A DNA stretch of 7,698 bases from Gammaproteobacteria bacterium (GTDB lineage: Bacteria; Pseudomonadota; Gammaproteobacteria; Pseudomonadales; Pseudohongiellaceae). The position numbers and the translations under genes are program-made. Positions 1 to 7,698 of the stretch are shown piece after piece (positions within the stretch are counted from its first letter, which is position 1; the number at the start of each line of letters is the position of its first letter). The notes under the pieces were generated by a model. It ran no database searches and had not been told where the DNA came from. It saw only the letters and a list, made by a program, of their open reading frames with translations. The DNA is taken from assembly GCA_003451715.1 (NCBI GenBank), contig DMJN01000330.1, positions 1-7,698 on the forward strand, given 5' to 3'.

Positions 1-623
1 ACCCCCACTGTGTCTTACTGTTAGACGAGATTGAGAAGGCACATCCTGATGTATTCAACCTGCTATTGCAGGTTATGGATCACGGCACTCTGACAGATAA
101 CAATGGCCGCAAAGCAGATTTCCGCAACGTCATCCTGGTCATGACTACGAATGCCGGTGCCCAGGAGATGGCCCGAGCCTCCATCGGGTTCACGGAGCAG
201 GATCACACCAGCGATGGCATAGAAATAATCAAGAAAGCCTTCACACCTGAGTTTCGCAATCGACTCGATGGAATCATCCAGTTCGGCTCACTGGCGCCAG
301 CTACTATTCGTACCGTCGTGGATAAGTTTTTGGTTGAGCTGCAGGTTCAACTCGATGAGAAGAATGTCATGTTACACGTCGATGATGCGGCAACTGACTG
401 GTTCGTCAGTCACGGTTATAGCGAATCGATGGGCGCCCGACCCATGGCGCGCCTGATCCAGGAAAAACTCAAGAAAGCCCTGGCCGAAGACATTCTCTTC
501 GGTGACCTATCTGACAACGGCGGGGATGTCTACGTTGGCGTTGAAGAAGATGAACTCAAGCTGGACATCTGCGGCAGGAAGAAAAACCAGGAGAAGAAGC
601 AACTAAGTCCTGCAAAAAATTGA
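1..623 (+). CDS. clpA: ATP-dependent Clp protease ATP-binding subunit ClpA, C-terminal part (5' end outside window)
   Basis: ClpA is the AAA+ unfoldase that feeds substrates, including N-degron proteins handed over by ClpS, into the ClpP peptidase in the cytoplasm. The visible 206 codons (reading frame from base 3) start just before the Walker B of the second ATPase module (VLLLDE, visible residues 4-9). They continue through the TTNAG sensor-1 segment (48-52), the arginine-finger region FTPEFRNRLD (80-89) and the sensor-2 motif GARPMAR (144-150), and end in a basic, lysine-rich tail. The match to E. coli ClpA, as I recall it, is close throughout, including the stretch GTLTDNNGRKADFRN. The N-domain, first AAA+ module and second Walker A lie left of the window, where clpS would also be expected. 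The gene ends with TGA 49 bases from the convergent infA. ClpB or ClpC are less likely because the sensor and C-terminal sequences are of the ClpA type. Confidence 0.97.
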   Translation, partial: PHCVLLLDEIEKAHPDVFNLLLQVMDHGTLTDNNGRKADFRNVILVMTTNAGAQEMARASIGFTEQDHTSDGIEIIKKAFTPEFRNRLDGIIQFGSLAPATIRTVVDKFLVELQVQLDEKNVMLHVDDAATDWFVSHGYSESMGARPMARLIQEKLKKALAEDILFGDLSDNGGDVYVGVEEDELKLDICGRKKNQEKKQLSPAKN

Positions 624-625
624 TG

Positions 626-639
626 TACCGCTTTCGGTA
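626..639. terminator. Weak hairpin between convergent clpA and infA
   Basis: TACCG-CTTT-CGGTA forms a 5-bp stem with a 4-base loop, extendable by one G-T pair, in the 49-base gap between two converging genes. Downstream of clpA there is no clear T-run. Read on the minus strand, six T (complement of A614-A619) follow the stem after about six bases, so it could serve as a poor terminator for infA. A second possible stem, CGGGC (663-667) with GCCCG (680-684), overlaps the infA stop codon. Both are short, so the terminator call is tentative. Confidence 0.3.
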
Positions 640-672
640 TTGATTCTAACTAATTGAACGAGCGGGCTTGAT

Positions 673-891
673 TTAACGTGCCCGATAGGTGATTCTGCCC
701 TTGGTTAAATCATAGGGGGTGAGTTCAACCCTGACTTGGTCGCCAGTGAGGATGCGGATGTAGTTCTTGCGCATCTTTCCGGATATATGCGCTGTAACGA
801 TGTGACCGTTCTCCAGCTTCACACGAAACATTGTGTTAGGAAGGGTATCTACCACCTCGCCTTCCATTTCAATCTGGTCTTCTTTCGCCAT
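673..891 (-). CDS. infA: Translation initiation factor IF-1
   Basis: IF-1 binds the A site of the 30S subunit and works with IF-2 and IF-3 during initiation. The product is 72 residues, the usual length. It is a single S1-type OB fold and carries family-typical segments throughout: [11 protein letters not shown] at the N-terminus, [15 protein letters not shown] (16-30), [13 protein letters not shown] (36-48), [18 protein letters not shown] (50-67) and a terminal YRAR. The ATG is preceded by a Shine-Dalgarno-like GAGG about 8 bases upstream (TTGAGGATAATCT-ATG on the minus strand). The gene is convergent with clpA and lies 105 bases downstream of bpt on the same strand. That gap holds a candidate terminator for bpt and a candidate promoter for infA, so it is probably its own transcription unit. 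Confidence 0.98.
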   Translation of the reverse strand: MAKEDQIEMEGEVVDTLPNTMFRVKLENGHIVTAHISGKMRKNYIRILTGDQVRVELTPYDLTKGRITYRAR

Positions 892-922
892 AGATTATCC
901 TCAAGCTCTTGACAGCGGCCGC

Positions 923-951
923 ATTGTGCCGGATTTTGGGCCTATTAGCAA
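923..951 (-). promoter_or_regulatory. Candidate sigma-70 promoter of infA
   Basis: On the minus strand, TTGCTA (946-951) and CACAAT (923-928) are separated by exactly 17 bases. Each hexamer matches 4 of 6 consensus positions. The predicted start point would lie some 25 bases upstream of the infA ATG, leaving room for the GAGG ribosome binding site. This is a weak match found by eye in an intergenic gap where a promoter makes sense; it is not demonstrated. Confidence 0.33.
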
Positions 952-973
952 AGAGAGAAGGTGGGTAATCGGT

Positions 974-1011
974 TAAAAAGAAGACTACAGGCGACGCTAT
1001 CTGGCCAGTCT
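974..1011 (-). terminator. Possible imperfect intrinsic terminator at the 3' end of bpt
   Basis: On the minus strand AGACT-GGC (1011-1004) can pair with GCC-AGTCT (992-982), with a 3-base bulge in the second arm, and is followed by TCTTTTT. The stem overlaps the last codons and stop of bpt. It would end the trxB-aat-bpt unit before infA. The bulge and modest stem make the call uncertain. Confidence 0.33.
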
Positions 1012-1716
1012 CCAGTTTCCCTCAATCAGCAACTCCAAGGGACGGAAACTACTCTTGTATTGCATCTTCGGACAGTTCTTAATCCAGTAGCCAAGAAACA
1101 GGTAAGGCAACTGGAAACTGCGGGCTTTCTGTACCTGCCAGAGAATCACATGGTAGCCGAGGGATCGATTCTTAAGGGCGGGATCGAAGAAGGTATAAAC
1201 GGCTGAAAGTCCCTGTTCGAGGATATCGGTGACACTGACGGCCACTAGCTGATCCCGTTGATAGAACAGGAAGAAGCGGGTATCCACCGTCTTGGTCTTA
1301 ATAAAGGCTTCGAATTGTTCCAGGCTGGCAGGGTACATATCGCCATCGCGGTGCCGGGTATTGATGTACTTCTCATACAGTTCGTAGGATTCTCTGCAGA
1401 TAAGGTCGTTTCTCTCTATTACCTCCAAGTCCTGATTACTGTTCCAGATTTTTCTGAAGCGGCGTGTCAAAACGAACTGCTCTACCGGTAGCCTGCAGGA
1501 AATACAGGCATTGCAAAAATCGCAATCCGGGCGGTACAGATGGGCGCCACTGCGACGATAACCCATCTCGCTGAGTTTGCTGTTCATGGCCTGATCTATA
1601 ACCAGGTCTGGATCCACGAATACGGTGGCCGCCCGCTGATCTGTCTTATAACTGCAGGGGTGGGGCGAGGTTCTGAATAACCTGACCGAACTAAATGGCT
1701 TGTTGTTCGATTTCAT
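997..1716 (-). CDS. bpt: Bacterial protein transferase Bpt (leucyl-tRNA:Asp/Glu-protein transferase, ATE family)
   Basis: Bpt transfers leucine from Leu-tRNA to proteins with N-terminal Asp or Glu, making them ClpS/ClpAP substrates; the Vibrio and Pseudomonas homologues are often called Ate. The product has 239 residues, close to the usual size. The N-terminal half has the cysteine-rich region of the family: HPCSY (Cys21), RRSG-HLYRP (54-63), and cysteines 65, 68, 71 and 74. The C-terminal GNAT-like half shows RHRDGDMYP (121-129), SAVYTFFDP (171-179), LGYWIKNCPKMQYK (208-221) and RPLELL (225-230). The ATG lies inside the end of aat (26-base overlap) and no good Shine-Dalgarno is visible, which suggests translational coupling. 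Cys74 completes a regular CX2CX2CX2C run; relatives I recall have only the first three of these. Substrate specificity (Leu versus Arg) is inferred from the bacterial family. Confidence 0.95.
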   Translation of the reverse strand: MKSNNKPFSSVRLFRTSPHPCSYKTDQRAATVFVDPDLVIDQAMNSKLSEMGYRRSGAHLYRPDCDFCNACISCRLPVEQFVLTRRFRKIWNSNQDLEVIERNDLICRESYELYEKYINTRHRDGDMYPASLEQFEAFIKTKTVDTRFFLFYQRDQLVAVSVTDILEQGLSAVYTFFDPALKNRSLGYHVILWQVQKARSFQLPYLFLGYWIKNCPKMQYKSSFRPLELLIEGNWRLAR

Positions 1717-2425
1717 GGTCTATAACTACCAGTTCCGATTGCACTTGCCAACGGCCCAGCTGGTTATTTTCTACAATTAGTTCTTCCAGCTTCTGCTCAA
1801 AGCCCTTTCGGCTGATCTCAGCTGCACCCATTGAGACGAGGTGGTCGCTACTTACCTGGCAGTCTATTAACTCGAAACCCCATTGCTGCAGGTGTCGCAC
1901 CAGATAGACCAGTGCGAGTTTCGAAGTATTCGACTCGAGGCTGAACATGGATTCCCCAAAAAATACCTTGCCCAGGGCGACGCCGTATAAACCACCCACG
2001 AGTTTCCCACTCGCGCGAATCTCTACGGAGTGTGCCAGGCCAAGATCATGTAATTGACTGTAGGCAGCACACATATCATTGGTTATCCAGGTTCCGCTTG
2101 TGCCTTGCCGGACGGTCGCACAATGCTGCACCACAGCAGTAAAATCTTCATCAAATGAAAGGGCATAGGTATGCTTTTTAAGCAGCTTTCTCAGACTCTT
2201 GGAAATCCTCAACCGATCGGGCTGTAACACCAGACGTGGATCTGGCGACCACCAGAGAAGCGGTTGTCCAGCTTCATACCAGGGAAAGATACCGCGCCGG
2301 TAAGCGCACAGTAACCAGTCCACATTCAGCGCACCGCCGGCAGCTAACAGGCCATTGGGTTCGGAAAACGCCTGTTCTGTCGGCGGGAATCCAACCGGTT
2401 CAACTTCGAGCCAGGGCAGGGACAT
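1691..2425 (-). CDS. aat: Leucyl/phenylalanyl-tRNA--protein transferase
   Basis: Aat (L/F-transferase) moves Leu or Phe from charged tRNA onto proteins with N-terminal Arg or Lys, marking them for ClpS/ClpAP degradation. The product is 244 residues. Family motifs appear in order: EPNGLLAAGG (22-31), RRGIFPWY (43-50), LLWWSPDPR (56-64), GTWIT (111-115), AHSVEI (131-136), VGGLYGV (143-149), FFGESMFS (155-162) and LIDCQ (186-190). Glu158 and Gln190 line up with the E. coli catalytic-region residues Glu156 and Gln188. I chose the ATG at 2425: the protein then begins MSLPWLE, as relatives do, and starts 11 bases after the trxB stop. An upstream in-frame start at 2491 would overlap trxB by 55 bases and add 22 residues unlike the family. 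No clear Shine-Dalgarno precedes the ATG, so re-initiation after trxB is likely. Confidence 0.96.
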   Translation of the reverse strand: MSLPWLEVEPVGFPPTEQAFSEPNGLLAAGGALNVDWLLCAYRRGIFPWYEAGQPLLWWSPDPRLVLQPDRLRISKSLRKLLKKHTYALSFDEDFTAVVQHCATVRQGTSGTWITNDMCAAYSQLHDLGLAHSVEIRASGKLVGGLYGVALGKVFFGESMFSLESNTSKLALVYLVRHLQQWGFELIDCQVSSDHLVSMGAAEISRKGFEQKLEELIVENNQLGRWQVQSELVVIDHEIEQQAI

Positions 2426-2436
2426 AGGAAAGCCAA

Positions 2437-3716
<1,280 letters not shown>

Positions 3717-6029
3717 ATGAACAAATCCGCCCCGGAATCAGATGTTGGCACTCTGATGCAACGCCTGATACGCGAAGGGACACTAATCGTCTATTTCCTG
3801 CTGGGTCTGTTCCTGTTGATCGCGCTTCTGAGCTACTCCCCTGGCGATCCCGGGTTCACGACTACGGGTAATGGAGACACGGTGGCAAACGCGGTGGGGA
3901 TCTACGGCGCCTGGTTGGCGGATATTCTACTGCATGTGCTGGGCTATCTGGCCTACGGTTTTCCGGCATTGTTGGGCTACAAGGTGTACACCTCCTTCAG
4001 AGAAACCGAACTGGAGTCTGAGTTTTCCTGGCCCATGTTTGGCCTGAAGACCCTGGGATTCGTCTTGCTGATGGTGTCAGCCTGCGGATTAGCGACCCTG
4101 CATTTCGAAATCGCCGAGGGTATTCCTTATATGGCCGGCGGTGTAATTGGCTCGCTGGTGGTGGACCTGAGTCTGCCAGTGCTCGCCGCTCTGGGTACTA
4201 CACTGTTGCTGTTGGCGATTTTCCTGTTTGGATTAACCATCTGCGTGACGATTTCCTGGCTCGCTGTGATCGACAGACTGGGCGCCATGGGCATTTCCTG
4301 CTGGACCCTGACTATCACGAAGTCACAGAAATGGCTTGAATCCAAGAAACAGGAGATTGCCACCCGGGAGAAGCTTGAGACGCGTAAACGAGTTCTGGAC
4401 ATCCACATCGAGAAAGAGAAGCAGCGAGTACCACCTACGATCAAAGCGCCTGCACCAAAGCAGGTGACCAAGAGCCCCAGGGTCGAGAAGGAACGCCAGG
4501 GAACGCTGTTTGCCACTACATCGGTAAAGGAACTACCCGCTATCGGGCTGCTGGATGCCTGGCTTGATACCAATGATTCGGGTTTTTCCAAGCAATCTCT
4601 GGAAGCCATGTCCAAATTGCTGGAACTGAAACTCAAGGATTTCGGTATCGAGATTGAAGTAACTGCCGTCAACCCAGGGCCAGTCATTACCCGATTCGAA
4701 GTGCAGCCAGCCCCCGGTGTCAAGGTCAGCCGCATCAGCAATCTGGTAAAGGATCTGGCCCGCTCACTTGCCGTGGTGTCTGTGCGAGTAGTTGAGGTAA
4801 TACCTGGAAAGACAGTCATAGGTATCGAAATTCCCAACGAAAAAAGAGAAATTATTCAATTGAGCCAGGTCTTGTCGTCTCCCGAATTTGACCGTGCTGG
4901 CTCCACTCTCAGTATGGCACTGGGTCATGACATCGTCGGCAAGCCGGTCATAGTCGACCTCGGCAAGATGCCACATTTATTGGTAGCGGGTACCACAGGC
5001 TCCGGTAAATCGCTGGGTATCAACGCCATGATCCTCAGCCTGCTGTTTAAATCGACGCCAGAGCAGGTGCGCATGATCATGATCGATCCGAAGATGCTGG
5101 AACTGTCAGTCTATGACGGTATCCCACACCTGCTGACACCGGTGATCACCGACATGAAGGATGCAGCTAGCGGGCTGCGCTGGTGTGTCGCAGAGATGGA
5201 GCGACGTTATAAACTCATGTCATCGCTTGGGGTTCGCAATCTGGCGGGCTTTAACAAGAAGGTGATCGATGCCAGGAAGATCCGTAAGCCACTGATTGAT
5301 CCAAGCTGGCAGCCCGACCCGATGCTGCTTGAAGAGGAACAATCGGCCCCAGAGCTGGAGGCGCTCCCCAACATCGTTGTCATCGTGGACGAGATCGCGG
5401 ACATGATGATGGTGGTAGGCAAGAAAGTGGAAGAACTGATTGCAAGAATCGCCCAGAAGGCCAGAGCGGCCGGCATTCATCTGGTGCTTGCCACTCAGAG
5501 ACCCTCGGTGGATGTACTGACCGGGCTAATCAAGGCGAACATACCGACCCGCCTGTCATTCATGGTGCAGTCCAAGGTTGATTCCCGCACCATCCTCGGC
5601 GAAGGAGGTGCTGAGCAATTGCTTGGCCATGGCGACATGCTATTCCTCCCTCCAGGAGATGGCGTTCCGACACGTGTGCACGGGGCATTCGTTAGCGATG
5701 AGGAGGTGCATCGCGTCGTCGCAGATTGGAAGCTGCGGGGCACACCGGTGTATATCGAAGCGGTTACACAAACCACGGACGAGTTGGATACCGGCTCGTT
5801 CGGTGCACAAAACGGTGACGGGGAAGAAGACGACACCCTCTACGATGAGGCAGTCCGTTTCGTTACGGAGTCGCGCAAGGCATCAATCTCGGCAGTACAA
5901 CGCAAGCTGCGTATTGGCTACAACCGAGCCGCCCGTATGATTGAATCCATGGAAGTGGCTGGGGTAGTATCGGAAATGAGCAGCAATGGATCTCGGGAAG
6001 TCATCGCACCTCCGCCGCCTCGCGATTAA
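3717..6029 (+). CDS. ftsK: DNA translocase FtsK
   Basis: FtsK sits at the division septum, pumps chromosomal DNA towards dif and activates XerCD resolution; its membrane part supports the divisome. The ATG at 3717 gives 770 residues; an in-frame TTG at 3693 would give 778. Numbering from that TTG, hydrophobic segments lie at about 30-48, 71-98, 117-137 and 147-190, consistent with four or five membrane passes. A charged, proline-containing linker follows (about 205-285), short as in pseudomonads. The motor has Walker A GTTGSGKS (433-440), Walker B IVVIVDE (561-567), [11 protein letters not shown] (601-611) and the LGHGDMLF segment (644-651). An acidic stretch near 709-714 leads into the gamma winged helix that reads KOPS (about 717-773, with YNRAARMIE and NGSREVIAP). 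The start is uncertain: AGGTG at 3687-3691 is very close to TTG 3693 and far from ATG 3717. lolA begins 39 bases downstream. Confidence 0.96.
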   Translation: MNKSAPESDVGTLMQRLIREGTLIVYFLLGLFLLIALLSYSPGDPGFTTTGNGDTVANAVGIYGAWLADILLHVLGYLAYGFPALLGYKVYTSFRETELESEFSWPMFGLKTLGFVLLMVSACGLATLHFEIAEGIPYMAGGVIGSLVVDLSLPVLAALGTTLLLLAIFLFGLTICVTISWLAVIDRLGAMGISCWTLTITKSQKWLESKKQEIATREKLETRKRVLDIHIEKEKQRVPPTIKAPAPKQVTKSPRVEKERQGTLFATTSVKELPAIGLLDAWLDTNDSGFSKQSLEAMSKLLELKLKDFGIEIEVTAVNPGPVITRFEVQPAPGVKVSRISNLVKDLARSLAVVSVRVVEVIPGKTVIGIEIPNEKREIIQLSQVLSSPEFDRAGSTLSMALGHDIVGKPVIVDLGKMPHLLVAGTTGSGKSLGINAMILSLLFKSTPEQVRMIMIDPKMLELSVYDGIPHLLTPVITDMKDAASGLRWCVAEMERRYKLMSSLGVRNLAGFNKKVIDARKIRKPLIDPSWQPDPMLLEEEQSAPELEALPNIVVIVDEIADMMMVVGKKVEELIARIAQKARAAGIHLVLATQRPSVDVLTGLIKANIPTRLSFMVQSKVDSRTILGEGGAEQLLGHGDMLFLPPGDGVPTRVHGAFVSDEEVHRVVADWKLRGTPVYIEAVTQTTDELDTGSFGAQNGDGEEDDTLYDEAVRFVTESRKASISAVQRKLRIGYNRAARMIESMEVAGVVSEMSSNGSREVIAPPPPRD

Positions 6030-6068
6030 TTCCTCTATTTATTAAGGTGTAGAAGCCCTCTGAACGTT

Positions 6069-6704
6069 ATGCAACGAATCTCAGCAGCACTATTGGCGTG
6101 TGCCTGCATTGACACAACTCATGCCCAACAGACAGCAATCGACGAACTCGATACGCTGTTGCAGGGTATTGAAACGCTCTCAGCGACAGTGGTGCAACTC
6201 ATCGTCGAATCCGACGACGGCATCCTGGAAGAGAGTGATATTCAGATGCACCTCAAGAAGCCCGATGGCTTCTACTGGGAAACACTAAGTCCATTTCCGG
6301 AACTGGTGGTGACGAATGGCGTTACGTTGTGGAACTACCAACCAGATCTCGAGCAGGTAGTAATCGAGGATTGGGATACCAGCCGCTCAGAATTAGCAGC
6401 ACAGCTGTTAAATGGCCAGACCGGGAACCTGGCCGAGGAATATCAGATCGAACTGCAGACTCCGCGTAATAGCGAATCCCGGGAATTTGTCCTGACACCG
6501 CTGGCGAGCGACAGCGTCTACGAACGGATATCGATTAACTTCTTCAGCTCGGAGCTGGATCTTATCCATCTCGATAACGCCAATGGCCAGCAGACGGTGT
6601 GGCGCTTCAATACAGTCCAGCGCAATGAGCCGATGGCCGATAGCGTGTTCGAATTTAATCCCCCGGCGGGTATCGAAATTATCGAGAATAGCTATGCGCA
6701 GTGA
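6069..6704 (+). CDS. lolA: Outer-membrane lipoprotein carrier protein LolA
   Basis: LolA is the periplasmic chaperone that takes lipoproteins from LolCDE and hands them to LolB at the outer membrane. The precursor has 211 residues. A short signal peptide (hydrophobic core about residues 4-14, TTHA-Q cleavage predicted after Ala19) precedes a LolA-type half-barrel: LKKPDGFYWE (62-71), LVVTNGVTLWNYQPDLEQVVI (79-99), a central region with ELAAQLLNG, FVLTP, and the C-terminal FEFNPPAGIEII. The position of the usual KRP motif reads KKP, so the arginine equivalent to E. coli Arg43 is lysine. The signal region contains Leu-Leu-Ala-Cys (8-11), which resembles a lipobox but lies very near the N-terminus. 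No Shine-Dalgarno lies at a normal distance; AAGGTG at 6044-6049 is 19 bases from the ATG, and an in-frame CTG at 6060 would fit it better. The position after ftsK supports the assignment. Confidence 0.93.
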   Translation: MQRISAALLACACIDTTHAQQTAIDELDTLLQGIETLSATVVQLIVESDDGILEESDIQMHLKKPDGFYWETLSPFPELVVTNGVTLWNYQPDLEQVVIEDWDTSRSELAAQLLNGQTGNLAEEYQIELQTPRNSESREFVLTPLASDSVYERISINFFSSELDLIHLDNANGQQTVWRFNTVQRNEPMADSVFEFNPPAGIEIIENSYAQ

Positions 6705-6714
6705 GACAACGTCA

Positions 6715-6728
6715 CCGCATAATTGCGG
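6715..6728 (+). promoter_or_regulatory. Hairpin over the crcB ribosome binding region
   Basis: CCGCA-TAAT-TGCGG is a perfect 5-bp inverted repeat with a 4-base loop, lying between the lolA stop and the crcB ATG at 6738. Its right arm contains the GGA that would act as the crcB Shine-Dalgarno, so folding could limit crcB translation. No T-run follows, so it is not an intrinsic terminator. A regulatory role is inference. Confidence 0.35.
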
Positions 6729-6737
6729 ACAGTACAC

Positions 6738-7118
6738 ATGCTGAACACCTATCTGGCTACCGCGTTCGGAGGCGCCCTGGGGGCGGTTTCCCGCTACCGG
6801 CTGAGCACCGCAGTGGAGCGATTCAACGGCAGCAATTTCCCGATGGGCACCTTCGCTGTGAATCTGCTGGGAAGTTTCCTGATAGGGATGCTGTTTATCT
6901 TATTTGTCGAGAAGTTGTCACTGATGGAGCAATGGCGCCCCGTGCTAGTCATCGGATTCCTCGGCGCCATGACGACATTTTCAACTTTCTCACTCGATGC
7001 ACTTTTGTTGTTCCAGCAAGGCCACTACAATACCGCTCTTTTTTATATTCTGAGCAGTGTCGTAGTCTGCCTCTTCGCTGCCTTCGCAGGCATGCAAGTC
7101 TCTCGCATACTGCTCTGA
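6738..7118 (+). CDS. crcB: Fluoride ion channel CrcB (Fluc family)
   Basis: CrcB/Fluc is a small dual-topology inner-membrane channel that lets fluoride leave the cell; two copies form an antiparallel dimer. The product has 126 residues, typical for the family, with four hydrophobic segments. Diagnostic motifs are GGALGAVSRY (11-20, with Arg19), GTFAVNLLGSFLIG (37-50, with the pore Asn42) and GFLGAMTTFSTFSLD (73-87). Phe81 and Phe84 correspond to the pore phenylalanine pair of characterised Fluc channels, and the TTFSTF segment forms the central break around the structural sodium. I chose the ATG at 6738, preceded by GGA about 8 bases upstream. A TTG at 6723 would add five residues and falls inside a hairpin. 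The gene lies 33 bases after lolA, where many relatives have rarA, and 21 bases before serS. No fluoride riboswitch is recognisable upstream. Confidence 0.96.
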   Translation: MLNTYLATAFGGALGAVSRYRLSTAVERFNGSNFPMGTFAVNLLGSFLIGMLFILFVEKLSLMEQWRPVLVIGFLGAMTTFSTFSLDALLLFQQGHYNTALFYILSSVVVCLFAAFAGMQVSRILL

Positions 7119-7139
7119 ACAAATCGCAGGAACCTGAAC

Positions 7140-7698
7140 ATGCTAGACCCGAAAAGGATTCGATCTGAACCCGAACTTTTGGCTAAGCAACTGCTCAAGA
7201 AGAAATTTGAGTTGGATGTAATGCGCCTGGCGGAACTGGACGGCAAACGTAAAGAGCTGCAGCTACAGACAGAGGCCTTGCAGAACGAGCGAAACTCCCG
7301 CTCCAAGGTAATCGGACAAGCCAAGGCTGCCGGTGAGGATATTTCAGAAACACTGGCCAACATGGAGAGCATCAAGCTTGGGCTGGAAGACAAGAAAGTC
7401 AAGCTCGGACAATTACAGGACGAACTCAATGAGTATCTGATGGGCGTGCCGAACGCGCCACATGAGTCTGTGCCAGAAGGCGATGATGAGACTGCCAATC
7501 AGTTAATCGATAGCTGGGGTGAGCCGGCTCAATTTGATTTTGAGATTAAGGATCACACAGCAGTAGGAGAGGCACTACAGCAGGGGCTCGACTTTGCAGC
7601 CGCCAGCAAATTAACTGGAGCACGCTTCGTCGTCATGCAGGGCGCGACTGCGCAACTGCACCGGGCACTGATCCAGTTCATGCTGGATACTCACACGC
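7140..7698 (+). CDS. serS: Serine--tRNA ligase, N-terminal part (3' end outside window)
   Basis: SerRS charges tRNA-Ser (and tRNA-Sec where present) with serine. The window contains the first 186 codons without a stop. The protein starts MLDPKRIRSEPE, as bacterial SerRS does. Residues from about 25 to 100 form the charged, heptad-like tRNA-binding coiled-coil arm, which typically contacts the long variable arm of tRNA-Ser. Then come YLMGVPNAPHESVPEG, WGEPAQFDFEIKDH, LDFAAASKLTGARFVVMQG and HRALIQFMLDTHT, all recognisable entries to the catalytic domain. Class II motifs 2 and 3 would lie to the right of the window. AGGA lies about 9 bases before the ATG. serS follows crcB after 21 bases and is probably transcribed with it; in related genomes it follows lolA-rarA or lolA-rarA-crcB. 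Confidence 0.97.
   Translation, partial: MLDPKRIRSEPELLAKQLLKKKFELDVMRLAELDGKRKELQLQTEALQNERNSRSKVIGQAKAAGEDISETLANMESIKLGLEDKKVKLGQLQDELNEYLMGVPNAPHESVPEGDDETANQLIDSWGEPAQFDFEIKDHTAVGEALQQGLDFAAASKLTGARFVVMQGATAQLHRALIQFMLDTHT

Noticed and set aside
908..936. Plus-strand promoter beginning with a perfect TTGACA at 909-914
   Set aside because: No convincing -10 hexamer follows at 16-18 bases, and no plus-strand gene lies downstream, only the antisense of bpt.
4127..4837. A 236-codon minus-strand open frame inside ftsK, rich in Ser and Thr
   Set aside because: Antisense shadow of ftsK with no family features; its composition is what reverse reading of a coding strand gives.
6702..6737. Fluoride riboswitch (crcB motif) upstream of crcB
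   Set aside because: The 33-base gap is too short and lacks the conserved GAUG and pseudoknot segments; only a simple hairpin is present.
7043..7498. A 151-codon minus-strand open frame, rich in Ser, across the crcB-serS junction
   Set aside because: It is antisense to serS, whose plus-strand frame is unmistakable and stays open to the window end.

Overview
This window is a chromosomal housekeeping stretch from a gammaproteobacterium. Gene content and order match the Pseudomonas-type arrangement (clpA, infA, bpt/ate, aat, trxB, ftsK, lolA, crcB, serS) more closely than the E. coli one. Base composition looks balanced by eye. I see no insertion sequence, phage gene, tRNA, rRNA or CRISPR array, and no sign of recent transfer. 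Family assignments come from recognising conserved motifs; no database was searched.

Layout. The 3' end of clpA enters from the left on the plus strand and meets infA (minus strand) tail to tail. Leftwards-transcribed trxB, aat and bpt form a tight unit: 11 bases separate trxB from aat, and bpt overlaps aat by 26 bases. infA lies 105 bases beyond bpt and probably has its own promoter. A divergent, gene-free region of about 300 bases (3397-3716) separates trxB from ftsK; it holds nested inverted repeats and presumably the promoters of both arms. Rightwards on the plus strand come ftsK, lolA, crcB and the first 186 codons of serS, with gaps of 39, 33 and 21 bases, so they could be co-transcribed.

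Function. Two themes can be read. First, Aat and Bpt attach leucine (Aat also phenylalanine) to protein N-termini, creating N-degrons that ClpS delivers to ClpAP; the unfoldase gene clpA lies close by. Second, the right arm joins cell division and chromosome segregation (FtsK), lipoprotein transport to the outer membrane (LolA), fluoride export (CrcB) and seryl-tRNA synthesis (SerS).

Nothing here looks like an undescribed system. The points worth a second look are small: a regular CX2CX2CX2C cysteine ladder in Bpt, a lysine where LolA normally has a key arginine, an odd LolA signal peptide, the absence of rarA (and of lrp) from their usual places, a hairpin over the crcB ribosome binding region, and competing inverted repeats in the trxB-ftsK gap.
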